NCBI RefSeq assembly: GCF_002744715.1 | Contig: NZ_KZ319367.1 | Span: 551,785 to 615,784 of the forward strand | Reading direction: 5' to 3' | Origin: Marinobacter profundi | Lineage (GTDB): Bacteria; Pseudomonadota; Gammaproteobacteria; Pseudomonadales; Oleiphilaceae | DNA: 64,000 nucleotides | In this document: in pieces, positions 16,247 through 26,514 of the stretch | How positions within the stretch are numbered: position 1 is the first letter of the stretch | How the letters are laid out: each line of letters starts with the position of its first letter | Translations under genes and position numbers: made by a program | The notes under the pieces: model-generated | Seen by the model: the letters and a program-made list of their open reading frames with translations, nothing else | Told to the model about the DNA's origin: nothing | Databases searched by the model: none

Positions 16247-19200
16247 ATGGCGCAGGCGCCAGCGGCAGGACCCATGGAATCCGGCGGTAGCCGACCGATT
16301 CCCACCGGTTTTCAGGTCATTCACGGCAACCGGCTGGAGAACCTGCGGGAGCTTGCCGTTGAAGTTATACGCCGCTTCCCCCTTGCGCCGTTGGAGGAAG
16401 AGGTGTTTCTGGTGCACTCCAATGGTATTGCCCAGTGGCTCAAGCTGGCCCTGGCGCGGGACCGGGACGACCCGGAACTTGCCGGCCTGGGTATCGCCGC
16501 CGCGATGACCTTCTCGCTGCCGTCGCGCTTTCTCTGGCAGGTCTATCGTGCAGTGCTGGGGTCGGATGCGGTGGCGACCGAGTCGCCGTTTGACAAGGAC
16601 CGGATGACCTGGCGCCTGCTGCGGATGCTGCCGGCAGTGACCGAACAGGAGGGCTTTGCGCCGCTGGCGCGCTTTCTCAGTGGTGAGGAGCCGGAGCGGA
16701 GGCTGTTCCAGCTGGCGGAAAAAATCGCCGACCTGTTCGACCAGTACCAGGTCTACCGCGCGGATTGGCTGGAGGCGTGGAGCGAGGGTAGGGACGTGCT
16801 GCTGGTCCGCGGCCAGGAAGCGGCGGTGCCCGCCGGCCAGAGCTGGCAGCCCGCGCTGTGGCGGCTGCTGCTGGAGGATATCGGCGCCGCCGACGGAGAG
16901 ATCAGCCGGGCTGACGTTCACAACCGTTTTCTTGACGCTGCCCGCAGCCTGACGCCGCAAACCCGGCCTGCCGGGGTGCCGGCACGGCTGGTGGTTTTCG
17001 GGGTCTCGTCGTTGCCCCAGCAAACCCTGGAAGTGCTGAGCCGCCTGGGGCAGTGCAGCCAGGTGCTGCTGTGCGTGCACAACCCCTGCCGCTTCTACTG
17101 GGCGGATATAGTCGAGGACCGGGAGCTGTTGCGGGCGGCCAACCGTCGGGGCGCACTGCGGGAGGGGATGCCGGCAGTGCTGGATGACCGTAATCTGCAC
17201 CTTCACGCCCACCCCTTGCTGGCGGCCTGGGGCAAGCAGGGCCGTGACTATATCCGGCTGCTGGATGAGTACGACAACGCGGCAGACTACCGCCACTGGT
17301 TTGAGCGGATCGATCTGTTTGATGATGTGGTAGCCGGAGATTCCAGTGCGACGCTCCTCGCGCGTTTGCAGGATGACATACTCAATCTGCGTCCGGTCAG
17401 CGAAAGCCGGAGCCTGCCTGCGCCGGAGGAAGGGGCCGACGGATCCCTGGTATTCCATACCGCCCACAGCCCTCAGCGCGAGGTGGAAATCCTCCACGAC
17501 CAGCTATTGGCAGCCTTCAATAGTGACCCGGCACTGAAGCCGCAGGACATCATTGTCATGGTGCCGGACATCAATGCCTACGCGCCCCACATTCAGGCCG
17601 TGTTTGGCCGTTTTGATCATGATGACCGCCGTTTCATTCCGTTTACCATATCCGACCAGGGTCAGCGTCATCAGATCCCGGTGCTGGTGGCTCTTGAGCA
17701 CCTGCTGGCATTACCGGAATCCCGAATTGCCGTCAGTGATGTCCTGGATCTGCTCGACGTGGCGTCGGTGCGGGAGCGTTTCGGTCTCACCGAAGAAGAC
17801 CTGCCGCTGCTTCACCAGTGGATCAGCGGCGCGAATATTCGCTGGGGCCTGCAGGGGGATCAGAAGCGTGCCCTCGAGCTGCCTGCGGAGATGGAACAGA
17901 ACACCTGGATGTTTGGCCTGCACCGAATGTTGCTGGGCTACGCCACTGGTGAAGGCGAGGCCTGGCAGGGAATCGAGCCCTATGACGAAGTTGGTGGACT
18001 GGAAAGCCAGATCGCCGGGCGCCTTGATGCCTTTATCCGTGAACTGGCCTACCTCTGGCAGGCCCTCTCGCTTCCTCGCACGCCGGGGCAGTGGCTGGCA
18101 ACCCTGAATGATCTGCGGGACCGTTTCTTCGGTGCACTGGATGACGAGGGAGCGCTGATAATGGGGCGGCTGGAGCAGGTTGCGTCACGCTGGCTGGCGA
18201 CCTGTGAAGACGCCGGGCTGGCTGACGTGCCCCTGCCACTGACGATCGTGCGGGAAGAGTGGCTGGCCAAACTCGACCAGGGCGGTCTGAGCCAGCGCTT
18301 TCTCGCCGGCAAGGTCAACTTCGCCACGCTGATGCCGATGCGGGCAATACCGTTCAGCCATATCTGTCTGTTGGGCATGAATGATGGCGACTATCCCCGC
18401 AGCTACCCGCCGATGGATTTCGACCTGATGGCCGGAGATTACCGCCCCGGTGACCGCTCCCGCCGCGAGGATGACCGCTACCTTTTCCTGGAAGCCCTGT
18501 TGTCAGCCAGAAAGCGACTTTATATCAGCTGGATAGGTCGTAGTGTTAATGATAATTCTGAGAGGCCGCCCTCGGTATTGGTGGCCCAGCTAAGGGATCA
18601 TCTGGATGAAATCCGGCCGGCCAAGCCGACCGGGAAAGACGCCCGACACGCCACGGGGCCGGCAACGTCCTTGTCGGAGCGGCTGACAACCGAGCATCCG
18701 TTGCAGCCGTTCAGTCCCCGTTATTTCAGCGGCGACGAGGGCCCGTTGTTCACCTACGCCGGCGAGTGGCGTAGTGCCCACGACGGTCAGCGCGAGCGGG
18801 AATCCGGCCGGCAGGCACTTGGCGATCTTCCCGAGGACCTGCCGGGGGATACCATCAGCCTCAGCATGCCTGCCAGTTTCCTGAAGCAGCCGGTGGAGGC
18901 GTTCTTCCGTCAGCGCCTCGGCATCTACTTTGACCGTGAGGCCGCGGGCACCGAGGACGATGAGCCCTTTGTGGTGGATGGCCTTGGCAACTGGAAGCTG
19001 ACCGACGAGCTGATCAGTCAGGTCCTGTTACAGCCGCCCGAGAATGGCCGGAGCGCGGATGAAGCGTCGCTGGAGGCGCGGCTCACCCGGGTGACCGAAA
19101 GGCAGGCCGCACGGGGTGAACTGCCGGCAGGTGGCGTCGGTGTCCTGCAGCAACGCCGGTTGACCCGTGATCTGCCCGAACTGTATGAACGCTACCAGGC

Positions 19201-19828
19201 GTTGCTGGCCCGCTATCCGGTCAAGCAGGACCTTCATCTGGTCTCCGCCGGGTTCCAGCTGGCCGGCCAGCAGCTGGTACTGGAAGACTGGCTGGATGGC
19301 CTGAGAGCCACGCCAGAGGGTGACCTGGCCCTGGTCAGCCTGCACACCAGCGGGTTGACGACCGCCAGTAATCAGTACAAATGGCCCCGTTTCCTGGCGC
19401 CCTGGGTCAACCACCTGGCGGCCTGCCTGACCCTGGACGGGCCGGTCAACTCGTTCCTGCTCAGCAAGGCCGGCGACGTCAGTTTCCCGCCGTTACCGAA
19501 ACAGCAGGCCAGGGATCATCTGCACGACATCCTGACCACGTGGCTGGAGGGCCTGTGCGAACCATTGCCGGTCGCCCCGAAAACCGCCTTCGCCTGGCTC
19601 GATGCGCTGCCAAAAGGTGAGGACAGGGCCCGGGAGGCAGCCCGGACGGTATTCGAAAGCGCCTATCAGCGCTCCGGTGAAGTGGATGAAACGCCGGCCC
19701 TGCAACGGGCCTGGCCGGATTTCGACCGCCTGGTGGCGGACGGACGCTTTACCACACTGGTTAACCGGCTCTACCGACCGCTACATGAAGCGGTAAAGGG
19801 GCACTCTGAAGACCGGGAGGCCAAATGA
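16247..19828 (+). CDS. recC: Exodeoxyribonuclease V subunit gamma (RecC)
   Basis: The protein has 1193 residues from ATG 16247, which has AGGAG five bases upstream; a GTG at 16241 is less likely. The N-terminal inactive helicase-like region opens with VIHGNRLENLRELAVEVIRRFPLAPLEEEVFLVHSNG and continues with GIAQWLKLALA, both family signatures; LLGMNDGDYPRSYPP (about 705) and YLFLEALLSARKRLYISWIGRS (about 745) are further RecC hallmarks. RecC recognises Chi sites and holds RecB and RecD. It is the first gene of recC-recB-recD; no ptrA lies between recC and recB, unlike enterobacteria. The stop overlaps the recB start. Confidence 0.95.
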   Translation: MAQAPAAGPMESGGSRPIPTGFQVIHGNRLENLRELAVEVIRRFPLAPLEEEVFLVHSNGIAQWLKLALARDRDDPELAGLGIAAAMTFSLPSRFLWQVYRAVLGSDAVATESPFDKDRMTWRLLRMLPAVTEQEGFAPLARFLSGEEPERRLFQLAEKIADLFDQYQVYRADWLEAWSEGRDVLLVRGQEAAVPAGQSWQPALWRLLLEDIGAADGEISRADVHNRFLDAARSLTPQTRPAGVPARLVVFGVSSLPQQTLEVLSRLGQCSQVLLCVHNPCRFYWADIVEDRELLRAANRRGALREGMPAVLDDRNLHLHAHPLLAAWGKQGRDYIRLLDEYDNAADYRHWFERIDLFDDVVAGDSSATLLARLQDDILNLRPVSESRSLPAPEEGADGSLVFHTAHSPQREVEILHDQLLAAFNSDPALKPQDIIVMVPDINAYAPHIQAVFGRFDHDDRRFIPFTISDQGQRHQIPVLVALEHLLALPESRIAVSDVLDLLDVASVRERFGLTEEDLPLLHQWISGANIRWGLQGDQKRALELPAEMEQNTWMFGLHRMLLGYATGEGEAWQGIEPYDEVGGLESQIAGRLDAFIRELAYLWQALSLPRTPGQWLATLNDLRDRFFGALDDEGALIMGRLEQVASRWLATCEDAGLADVPLPLTIVREEWLAKLDQGGLSQRFLAGKVNFATLMPMRAIPFSHICLLGMNDGDYPRSYPPMDFDLMAGDYRPGDRSRREDDRYLFLEALLSARKRLYISWIGRSVNDNSERPPSVLVAQLRDHLDEIRPAKPTGKDARHATGPATSLSERLTTEHPLQPFSPRYFSGDEGPLFTYAGEWRSAHDGQRERESGRQALGDLPEDLPGDTISLSMPASFLKQPVEAFFRQRLGIYFDREAAGTEDDEPFVVDGLGNWKLTDELISQVLLQPPENGRSADEASLEARLTRVTERQAARGELPAGGVGVLQQRRLTRDLPELYERYQALLARYPVKQDLHLVSAGFQLAGQQLVLEDWLDGLRATPEGDLALVSLHTSGLTTASNQYKWPRFLAPWVNHLAACLTLDGPVNSFLLSKAGDVSFPPLPKQQARDHLHDILTTWLEGLCEPLPVAPKTAFAWLDALPKGEDRAREAARTVFESAYQRSGEVDETPALQRAWPDFDRLVADGRFTTLVNRLYRPLHEAVKGHSEDREAK

Positions 19829-22800
19829 TGAGGGATCACCACGGAGCCGATATGACGGATGCCCGAACGCCGATCGACATTGTCGAGCTGGACCCGCTGA
19901 CGTTCCCGCTCTGCGGGAGCCGGCTGATTGAGGCCAGTGCCGGGACCGGCAAGACCTTCACCATTGCCTTGCTCTACGTGAGGGCCATTCTGGGCCACGG
20001 CGACATTGCCGCGACCGGCAAACTGCTGACCCCGCGGGACCTGCTGGTGGTGACCTTTACCGAAGCGGCTACCAAGGAGCTGCGGGACCGGATCCGCAAA
20101 CGCCTGGCCGAGGCGGCCGAGGTGTTTCGGGGCGAGCCTGACAGTTTACAGGCTCCGGACCAGCAGGATGATCCATTGCTGCAGTTGCGGGCCAGCTACC
20201 CGGACCCCGCCGAATGGCCGGCCAAGGCCCGCCTGCTGCAACTGGCGGCGGAGTCCATGGATGAAGCGGCAGTGCACACGATCCACGGCTGGTGTAACCG
20301 GATGCTGAAGGAGCACGCCTTCGACAGTGGCGGACTGTTTAACCAGAACCTTGAAACAGACCAGAGTGAGCTGTTCGCACAAGTGGTACGGGACTACTGG
20401 CGCACCTTCGTCTCGCCGCTGGATGCGGATGCGGCCGATCTCTGGCTGGGGTGTTTCAGCGCTCCCGACACCCTGCAGGACCGCGTGGGAAGCCTGCTGG
20501 CCTACCTGGATACGCTGCCAGAAGACGGCGGCAGTCCTGCCGTGCAGCTGGGGGATCTGGTGGCGTCGCGCCGTCGGGTGTTCGATGAGTTGCGACCTGG
20601 AATTGCCGGGTGGGTCGAGGACTTCCGCTCGGTCGTCGCCGAAGCCCGTTCCCGCAAGGCGTTCAACGGCAGCAAGTTACGGGATAACCATCTCGCGGGC
20701 TGGCTCGAGAAGCTGCTGGAGTGGGCCGCTGGTGATGACCTGGCCGCGCCCGGTCTCACCGAGCCGGCCTGGAACCGGCTGAGCCCGGAGGGCATTGCGG
20801 ATGCATGGAAGGATGCGGGGCCGGAGGAACACCCACTGGTGGTTGCGGTGGGCCGGTTACGGGACATCTGCGGTCGCCAGGTCTCCCCGGAAAGCCTGCT
20901 GTTCCACGCCTGCCGCTGGATCAGTCGTCGCCTGGAGCGGGAGAAGCAGCGCCGGGCGGAGATGGGCTTCGATGACCTGCTGACCCGGCTGGATACCGCG
21001 CTCCACGGCCCTGGCGGTGAGCGTTTGGCGGCTACCATCCGGCAGCAGTTTCCGTTGGCGATGATCGACGAGTTCCAGGATACCGATCCGGTGCAGTACC
21101 GGATTTTCGATGCGGTCTACCGTGTCGCCGAGAATAACCGCAATACCGGGTTCTTCATGATTGGCGACCCGAAACAGGCGATCTACGCCTTCCGCGGCGC
21201 TGATATCTTTACCTACCTGAAGGCTCGGCAGGCGACTGAAGGCCGCCACGTCACGCTGCCAAAAAACTTCCGTTCGGCACTGGCGATGGTTGAGGCTGCC
21301 AACCAGGTGTTTGCCTACGGTGAGCAGAAGACCCGCCATGGCGCCTTCCTGTTCCGGGACCATGGCGGCGCGGGTGCCAATCCGGTGCCATTCCTGTCGG
21401 TACGGGCTCAGGGTCGCAAGGAATGGCTGGAAGTGGATGGCCAGCAACCGCCGGCCATGTCCTTCTGGACGGATACCAATACCGACAACAAACCGGTTGT
21501 ACAGGACCGCACTGCAGAGGCCTGCGCCTCCGAGATCGTACGCCTGCTCAACCTGGGGGTGCAGGGCCGGGCCGGATTCCGGCGCCCGGATGACGAACTG
21601 GTACCGCTGCGTTCTTCAGATATTGCCATCCTGGTGAACAACGGCACCGAAGCGGGCCGGGTTCGAGAGGCACTGTCCCGGCGCGGTGTCAAAAGTGTGT
21701 ACCTGTCTGACCGTGCGTCGGTGCTGCAGACACCGGAGGCGCGGGATGTCCTGGCCTGGCTGAAAGCCTGCGCCGAACCGGAACGCGACCAACTGGTCCG
21801 CGCTGCGCTGGCCACCGCCACACTGGGTCTGGAATGGTCGACCCTGGATCACCTGCGGCGTAGCGAGCTGGCGTGGGAAGAAGAAATTGAAGCCTTCCGC
21901 AGCTTCCATACTGCGTGGCGCCGCCAGGGCGTGCTGGCCATGATCCGTCAACTGTTGGCCCGCTTTGATGCCCCGGCGCGGCTGCTGGCCGGGGAGGGCG
22001 GCGAGCGGTCGCTGACCGATGTCTTGCATCTGGCGGAGCTTTTGCAGCGGGAAAGTCAGCGGGTGGACGGAGAGCAGGCACTGATTCGTGCCTATGGCGA
22101 CATGCTGGCGGATGGCGGCAAGGGCTCGGAGGTACTGCAGGTCAGGCTGGAAAGCGATGCCGACCTGGTCCAGGTGGTCACAGTTCACAAGTCCAAGGGG
22201 CTGGAGTATCCCCTGGTCTTTCTGCCGTACGCTACCAGCTGCCGTCCGGTGAACAAGAAAGACACGCCGCTGTCGTGGCACGACGGCGATGGCCGGCTGG
22301 CGCTGGTCTTCAGCGCGGACGAGGATGCCTTGGCCAGGGCCGACCGGGAGCGACTGGCGGAGGACATCCGCAAACTTTACGTCGCGCTGACCCGTGCCCG
22401 CCACGCCACCTGGGTGGGGGCGCCGGATATCAAGGGGGAGGAGCAACGCTGTGCCCTGGGTTACCTGGCAGGCCACGACGGTAGCCAGTCGTTGCAGGGC
22501 TGTCTTGAGCAGATGACAGCGACCTGTGCCACCATGGCGGTATCGCCGCTGCCTCCCGCCAGCGATGACCTGTATACACCGGAGCAGCCGCATTCGCTGG
22601 TGGACGCACGGGTACCCGCCAGGCAGGCGAAAGAAAACTGGTGGATTGCCAGCTATTCGGCAATTCGTTACCAGGCGGCCGACTCACCCTCGCAACCCGT
22701 TCGCCCCGGCGGGGAGGCGGAAACCCCGGAGGCGGAGCGCCAGCGCGAGGAGTCTGTGCCCCTTGGCCAGGTCTTGCCGCCTCCGACACGCCACCCGCAT

Positions 22801-23613
22801 CCGGATACCCGACGGATCCACGGTTTCTACCGTGGTGCCGGACCCGGTACGTTCCTCCATGGCATTCTTGAATGGTGTGCCCGCGAGGGGTTTGCTGCCG
22901 TGGCCGGGGATCCGGCGGGCCTGCGCGAACTGATCCAGCGCGCCTGCCAGAGCAGGGGCTGGACTCCCTGGGCCGGTCCATTACTGAACTGGGCCGGCGA
23001 TCTGCTGGAGGCGCCGCTACCGTTACCGAGCCAGCCGGACGGCCCCGCAATGCCGGTGGCCCTGGGTAGCCTGAGCCGCGTGCTGCCCGAGATGGAGTTC
23101 TGGTTTGCAAGTCACCAGGTAGACACCACCGCTCTGGACGCCCTGGTTCGTCAACACACTCTGACCGGCCATGACGATCCTGCAATCCGCAACCGACCGC
23201 AAGCCCGCAGCGCGACCCTGAATGGCATGCTGAAGGGGTTTATCGACCTGGTGTTCGAACACGATGGCCGCTATTACGTGGCCGACTATAAATCCAACTA
23301 CCTGGGCCCGGATGATCCGAGCTACACCCCCCACGCCATGGCCCTGGCGGTTGCGGGTCACCGCTACGACCTGCAATACGCGATCTATCTGCTGGCCCTG
23401 CACCGGCTGTTGTCGGCGCGGCTGCCGGATTACGATTATGACCGGCATATTGGCGGCGCGGTTTACCTGTTCCTGCGGGGCAACGGCGGCGAACAGGGCG
23501 GCGTTCACCTGGACCGGCCGGATCGCCGGCTGATTGAGGCCATGGACCGTTTGTTTCAGGCCCGGACGGAGCCCCGTGCCGATGGTGTCATGGAGCAGGA
23601 GGCCCTGCTATGA
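19825..23613 (+). CDS. recB: Exodeoxyribonuclease V subunit beta (RecB helicase-nuclease)
   Basis: The protein has 1262 residues. Superfamily 1 helicase motif I is EASAGTGKT (36-44). UvrD-like motifs follow: IDEFQDTDP near 415, GDPKQAIYAFRGAD near 448, VVTVHKSKGLEYP near 787 and KLYVALTRARH near 855. The C-terminal nuclease domain has GTFLHGILEW near 1010, an acidic PEMEFWF near 1088 and DYKSNYLG near 1154, the RecB nuclease triad region, so both activities look intact. ATG 19825 overlaps the recC stop (ATGA) behind GGGAGG; an ATG at 19852 is a weaker alternative. 3'-5' helicase and sole nuclease of the RecBCD complex. Confidence 0.96.
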   Translation: MMRDHHGADMTDARTPIDIVELDPLTFPLCGSRLIEASAGTGKTFTIALLYVRAILGHGDIAATGKLLTPRDLLVVTFTEAATKELRDRIRKRLAEAAEVFRGEPDSLQAPDQQDDPLLQLRASYPDPAEWPAKARLLQLAAESMDEAAVHTIHGWCNRMLKEHAFDSGGLFNQNLETDQSELFAQVVRDYWRTFVSPLDADAADLWLGCFSAPDTLQDRVGSLLAYLDTLPEDGGSPAVQLGDLVASRRRVFDELRPGIAGWVEDFRSVVAEARSRKAFNGSKLRDNHLAGWLEKLLEWAAGDDLAAPGLTEPAWNRLSPEGIADAWKDAGPEEHPLVVAVGRLRDICGRQVSPESLLFHACRWISRRLEREKQRRAEMGFDDLLTRLDTALHGPGGERLAATIRQQFPLAMIDEFQDTDPVQYRIFDAVYRVAENNRNTGFFMIGDPKQAIYAFRGADIFTYLKARQATEGRHVTLPKNFRSALAMVEAANQVFAYGEQKTRHGAFLFRDHGGAGANPVPFLSVRAQGRKEWLEVDGQQPPAMSFWTDTNTDNKPVVQDRTAEACASEIVRLLNLGVQGRAGFRRPDDELVPLRSSDIAILVNNGTEAGRVREALSRRGVKSVYLSDRASVLQTPEARDVLAWLKACAEPERDQLVRAALATATLGLEWSTLDHLRRSELAWEEEIEAFRSFHTAWRRQGVLAMIRQLLARFDAPARLLAGEGGERSLTDVLHLAELLQRESQRVDGEQALIRAYGDMLADGGKGSEVLQVRLESDADLVQVVTVHKSKGLEYPLVFLPYATSCRPVNKKDTPLSWHDGDGRLALVFSADEDALARADRERLAEDIRKLYVALTRARHATWVGAPDIKGEEQRCALGYLAGHDGSQSLQGCLEQMTATCATMAVSPLPPASDDLYTPEQPHSLVDARVPARQAKENWWIASYSAIRYQAADSPSQPVRPGGEAETPEAERQREESVPLGQVLPPPTRHPHPDTRRIHGFYRGAGPGTFLHGILEWCAREGFAAVAGDPAGLRELIQRACQSRGWTPWAGPLLNWAGDLLEAPLPLPSQPDGPAMPVALGSLSRVLPEMEFWFASHQVDTTALDALVRQHTLTGHDDPAIRNRPQARSATLNGMLKGFIDLVFEHDGRYYVADYKSNYLGPDDPSYTPHAMALAVAGHRYDLQYAIYLLALHRLLSARLPDYDYDRHIGGAVYLFLRGNGGEQGGVHLDRPDRRLIEAMDRLFQARTEPRADGVMEQEALL

Positions 23614-25835
23614 CCGAGGTAACAATGAATAATTCCGCAACCGGGGCGCAGGCAAGCACTACACCAGAACCCCGCTGGATGAGCGAGACGGTACTGGCCG
23701 ATCCGGCCACCTTGTTGTCGCTGCTGGAGTCCTGGGTAGAGCTGGGTTGGCTGCGGGCGCTGGATCTTGCCCTGGTGCGATTTGTCAGTCATCAGGCGGA
23801 GGCTGCCGGCCAGCCGCTCAGCCCGTTGCTGATGTTGGGGATTGCGCTGTCATCCCATCAGCTCGGACGGGGTCATGTCTGCCTGGATCTGGACGCCATG
23901 ACCCGGGAAGGCTTTAACGACGCCCTGTCACTACCGCCGGAAGATGACGTGGCGCCCGACGAACGTCTGCTGCCATCGGATATTCTGCGGGATACTGCAC
24001 TGGGCGACTGGGAAACAGCCCTCGATTTGCCCCTTGTGGTGGCGGACGTCGCCGATGGTGAGCACTCGTCGTCGCCCCTGGTCCGTGATGGCCACCGCCT
24101 GTACCTGCGCCGTTACTGGCAGTACGAGCAGGCCATCTTTCATCAGCTGTCAGACCGCCTGGCGCCGCTAACGCAGCTGCAGGACCCCTCCGGTGTGGGT
24201 GCCCGGGCCCTGGCCGGGGCGCTGGACGCACTGTTTGGCGGGGTCGACGCTGATGACGCGGTGGACTGGCAGAGGGTCGCCTGTGCCAATGCCGCCCGCC
24301 AGGGCTTCAGTGTGATTACCGGTGGCCCGGGAACCGGCAAAACCACCACCGTAGTCAAGCTGCTGGCTGCCCTGCAGAGCGTTGCGCTGAGCCTGTCTGC
24401 GGGGGCACGCAGCCTGCGTATCCGCCTGGCCGCGCCCACGGGCAAGGCGTCCGCCCGCCTCAATGAGTCCCTCGCCGGTGCGGTCGACGGCCTGGACTTG
24501 AGCGGGCTACACGACGGTGAGGCCATCCGAGCCGCAATCCCCGTCGAAGTGACCACGGTGCACCGGCTGTTGGGCAGCATTCCCGGCTCGCGAAAGTTTC
24601 GCCATCACCGGCACAACCCGCTGGTGGCAGACGTCCTGGTGATCGATGAAGCCTCGATGGTGGACATCGAGATGATGGCGCGGGTGCTGGAGGCAACACC
24701 GCCCCACGCCCGGCTGATTCTGCTGGGCGACAAGGACCAGCTTGCGTCAGTGGATGCCGGCGCGGTCCTGGGCGAGTTTTGCCAGCGCGCAGCTGGCGGC
24801 CACTACACTCCGGCGACGGCTGGCTGGCTCGCCCAGGTCGCCGGCACCGTCATCGCTCCGGAGCTGCTGGACGGCGCGGGTACTCCGCTGGACCAGGCCA
24901 TCACCATGCTCCGCAAAAGCTATCGTTTCACTGCGGACAGCGGTATCGGCCAGCTGGCTACGGCGGTCAACCAGCCGGCCAGTGGCGACGCGGCCACGGA
25001 GGCCGCCCGGGTGTTGCAGGGTGGCTTTGTTGATATTGCCCGAGCGGCCATCAACCGGACGGAACCGGAACCACAAGTCACCCGCCATTGCCTTGGCGGT
25101 GGCGCTGCCAGTTTCCCCGGTGGCGGCGAGGGGCGGCTGATCCAGGGCCGGCCGGTGGCACCGCCGGAAGGTTACCGCCACTACCTGGGGGTAATGAAGC
25201 GGGCGCGACCCGCTGCGGATGCCGACTGGACCCAGTGGGAGCAGTGGGCCGGCCAGGTTTTGGAGGCCTATAACCGCTTCCAGCTGCTGTGCGCCCTGCG
25301 CCGTGGCCCGTTCGGGGTCGAGGGGCTGAACCAGGCAATTATTGCCGCCCTGAGCAAAGACAAGCTGATCAGTACCGGGGAAGGCTGGTTCGCCGGTCGC
25401 CCGATCATGGTCACCCGTAATGACTACAGTCTGGGGCTGATGAACGGTGATATCGGGATAACCCTGGAAGTGCCGGCCCGCCACTGGCTGAATGGCCGCG
25501 AAGTGATCGATCCGGATCATCGGGTCATCCGGGTGGCCTTTCCGGCCGGCGATGGCTCCGGCGGGGTTCGGTGGGTGCTGCCCAGCCGACTGCAAGGGGT
25601 GGAAACCGTGTTTGCGATGACGGTGCACAAATCCCAGGGCTCCGAATTCGCCCACACCTGCCTGGTGTTGCCGGACCGGATCAATCCGGTACTTACCCGG
25701 GAACTGGTCTACACCGGCATTACCCGGGCGAAACACTGGTTCAGCCTGTTGGTGCCGGATCAGCAAGTCTTTGATCAGGCGGTAGGGCGCCGGGTCATTC
25801 GAACCTCGGGGTTGGGGCGGGTGCTGTTTGGCTGA
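23610..25835 (+). CDS. recD: Exodeoxyribonuclease V subunit alpha (RecD helicase)
   Basis: The protein has 741 residues. An N-terminal domain (1-220) contacts RecB/RecC in the family. Helicase motif I is GGPGTGKTTT near residue 240, motif II is VIDEASMVD near 348 with GDKDQLASVDAGAVL at about 374, and the C-terminal motif is TVHKSQGSEF near 672, followed by ELVYTGITRAK. The 5'-3' helicase gives RecBCD its bipolar motor. The ATG overlaps the recB stop, with GGAGG seven bases upstream. It ends 13 bases before the stop of the convergent LapG-like gene; no terminator lies between them. Confidence 0.95.
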   Translation: MTEVTMNNSATGAQASTTPEPRWMSETVLADPATLLSLLESWVELGWLRALDLALVRFVSHQAEAAGQPLSPLLMLGIALSSHQLGRGHVCLDLDAMTREGFNDALSLPPEDDVAPDERLLPSDILRDTALGDWETALDLPLVVADVADGEHSSSPLVRDGHRLYLRRYWQYEQAIFHQLSDRLAPLTQLQDPSGVGARALAGALDALFGGVDADDAVDWQRVACANAARQGFSVITGGPGTGKTTTVVKLLAALQSVALSLSAGARSLRIRLAAPTGKASARLNESLAGAVDGLDLSGLHDGEAIRAAIPVEVTTVHRLLGSIPGSRKFRHHRHNPLVADVLVIDEASMVDIEMMARVLEATPPHARLILLGDKDQLASVDAGAVLGEFCQRAAGGHYTPATAGWLAQVAGTVIAPELLDGAGTPLDQAITMLRKSYRFTADSGIGQLATAVNQPASGDAATEAARVLQGGFVDIARAAINRTEPEPQVTRHCLGGGAASFPGGGEGRLIQGRPVAPPEGYRHYLGVMKRARPAADADWTQWEQWAGQVLEAYNRFQLLCALRRGPFGVEGLNQAIIAALSKDKLISTGEGWFAGRPIMVTRNDYSLGLMNGDIGITLEVPARHWLNGREVIDPDHRVIRVAFPAGDGSGGVRWVLPSRLQGVETVFAMTVHKSQGSEFAHTCLVLPDRINPVLTRELVYTGITRAKHWFSLLVPDQQVFDQAVGRRVIRTSGLGRVLFG

Positions 25836-25848
25836 CGGGCGCCGGCGC

Positions 25849-26505
25849 TCAACGCAGGCTTTCCAGCAGGCGTGAATTGAGGTCATTCCAGCGTTGCAGC
25901 TTGGCGGCCTCGCCAATCCGCCGGTTACGGTCTCCGGCGCGGTTCGACCACAGGCCTTCACCGTTGAAACTGTAGACCGGCTCCAGATCCGGACGCTGGG
26001 AGGCGGGCCGGATTTCGTTGATCAGATTATCGAGGATCAGCGGATCGGCATCCGGCGTGGGATACCAGGCCAAAACCATATGGGCCTGGTTGAGTTCCAG
26101 GGCCTTGACGTAGGTGATGCGGAGCTGATCGTCCGGAACGCCCATGGATTTCAGGGTCAGGTACTTGGCGATGGAGAAGTCTTCGCAGTCGCCGCCATTG
26201 GTGGCCAGTAATTCCACCGGGGTCGCCCAGTAGTCTTCCTCACCCCAGTGCTTGATGTCGTTGATGAATCTGGCGCGGTTAAAGAATGAATTCACCAGGC
26301 TGAGCTTGCGCTCTATCGGTGCAGACGCCGCCATTTTTTGCAGGTTTTGCCAGGTTTCCAGGCGGGCGCGGGCTTCGGTACCAAACTCGTCCTGGACGTA
26401 ATCCAGCAGTTTGCCACCCAGTTCGAAGGCGGCAACGGTGGTGACCAGCAGCAGGATCGGGAGCAGGGAAGCCCGGCGAGCTGGTTGCATGACCCCGGCC
26501 GCCAT
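25849..26505 (-). CDS. LapG-like periplasmic transglutaminase-type cysteine protease
   Basis: The protein has 218 residues. An N-terminal hydrophobic anchor or signal (14-30) precedes the bacterial transglutaminase-like cysteine proteinase fold. A catalytic triad is visible: Cys107 in GGDCEDF, His142 in AHMVL and Asp159 in LILDN. The spacings of 35 and 17 residues agree with those I recall for LapG, the c-di-GMP-controlled protease that releases RTX-type surface adhesins. ATG 26505 has GAGG seven bases upstream. It follows gspC by nine bases in one operon, an odd partner since LapG normally sits by LapD. It could cleave an adhesin or an exported or T2SS-linked substrate; a GGDEF-EAL gene lies 15 kb away. 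Confidence 0.82.
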   Translation of the reverse strand: MAAGVMQPARRASLLPILLLVTTVAAFELGGKLLDYVQDEFGTEARARLETWQNLQKMAASAPIERKLSLVNSFFNRARFINDIKHWGEEDYWATPVELLATNGGDCEDFSIAKYLTLKSMGVPDDQLRITYVKALELNQAHMVLAWYPTPDADPLILDNLINEIRPASQRPDLEPVYSFNGEGLWSNRAGDRNRRIGEAAKLQRWNDLNSRLLESLR

Positions 26506-26514
26506 GACGTGACC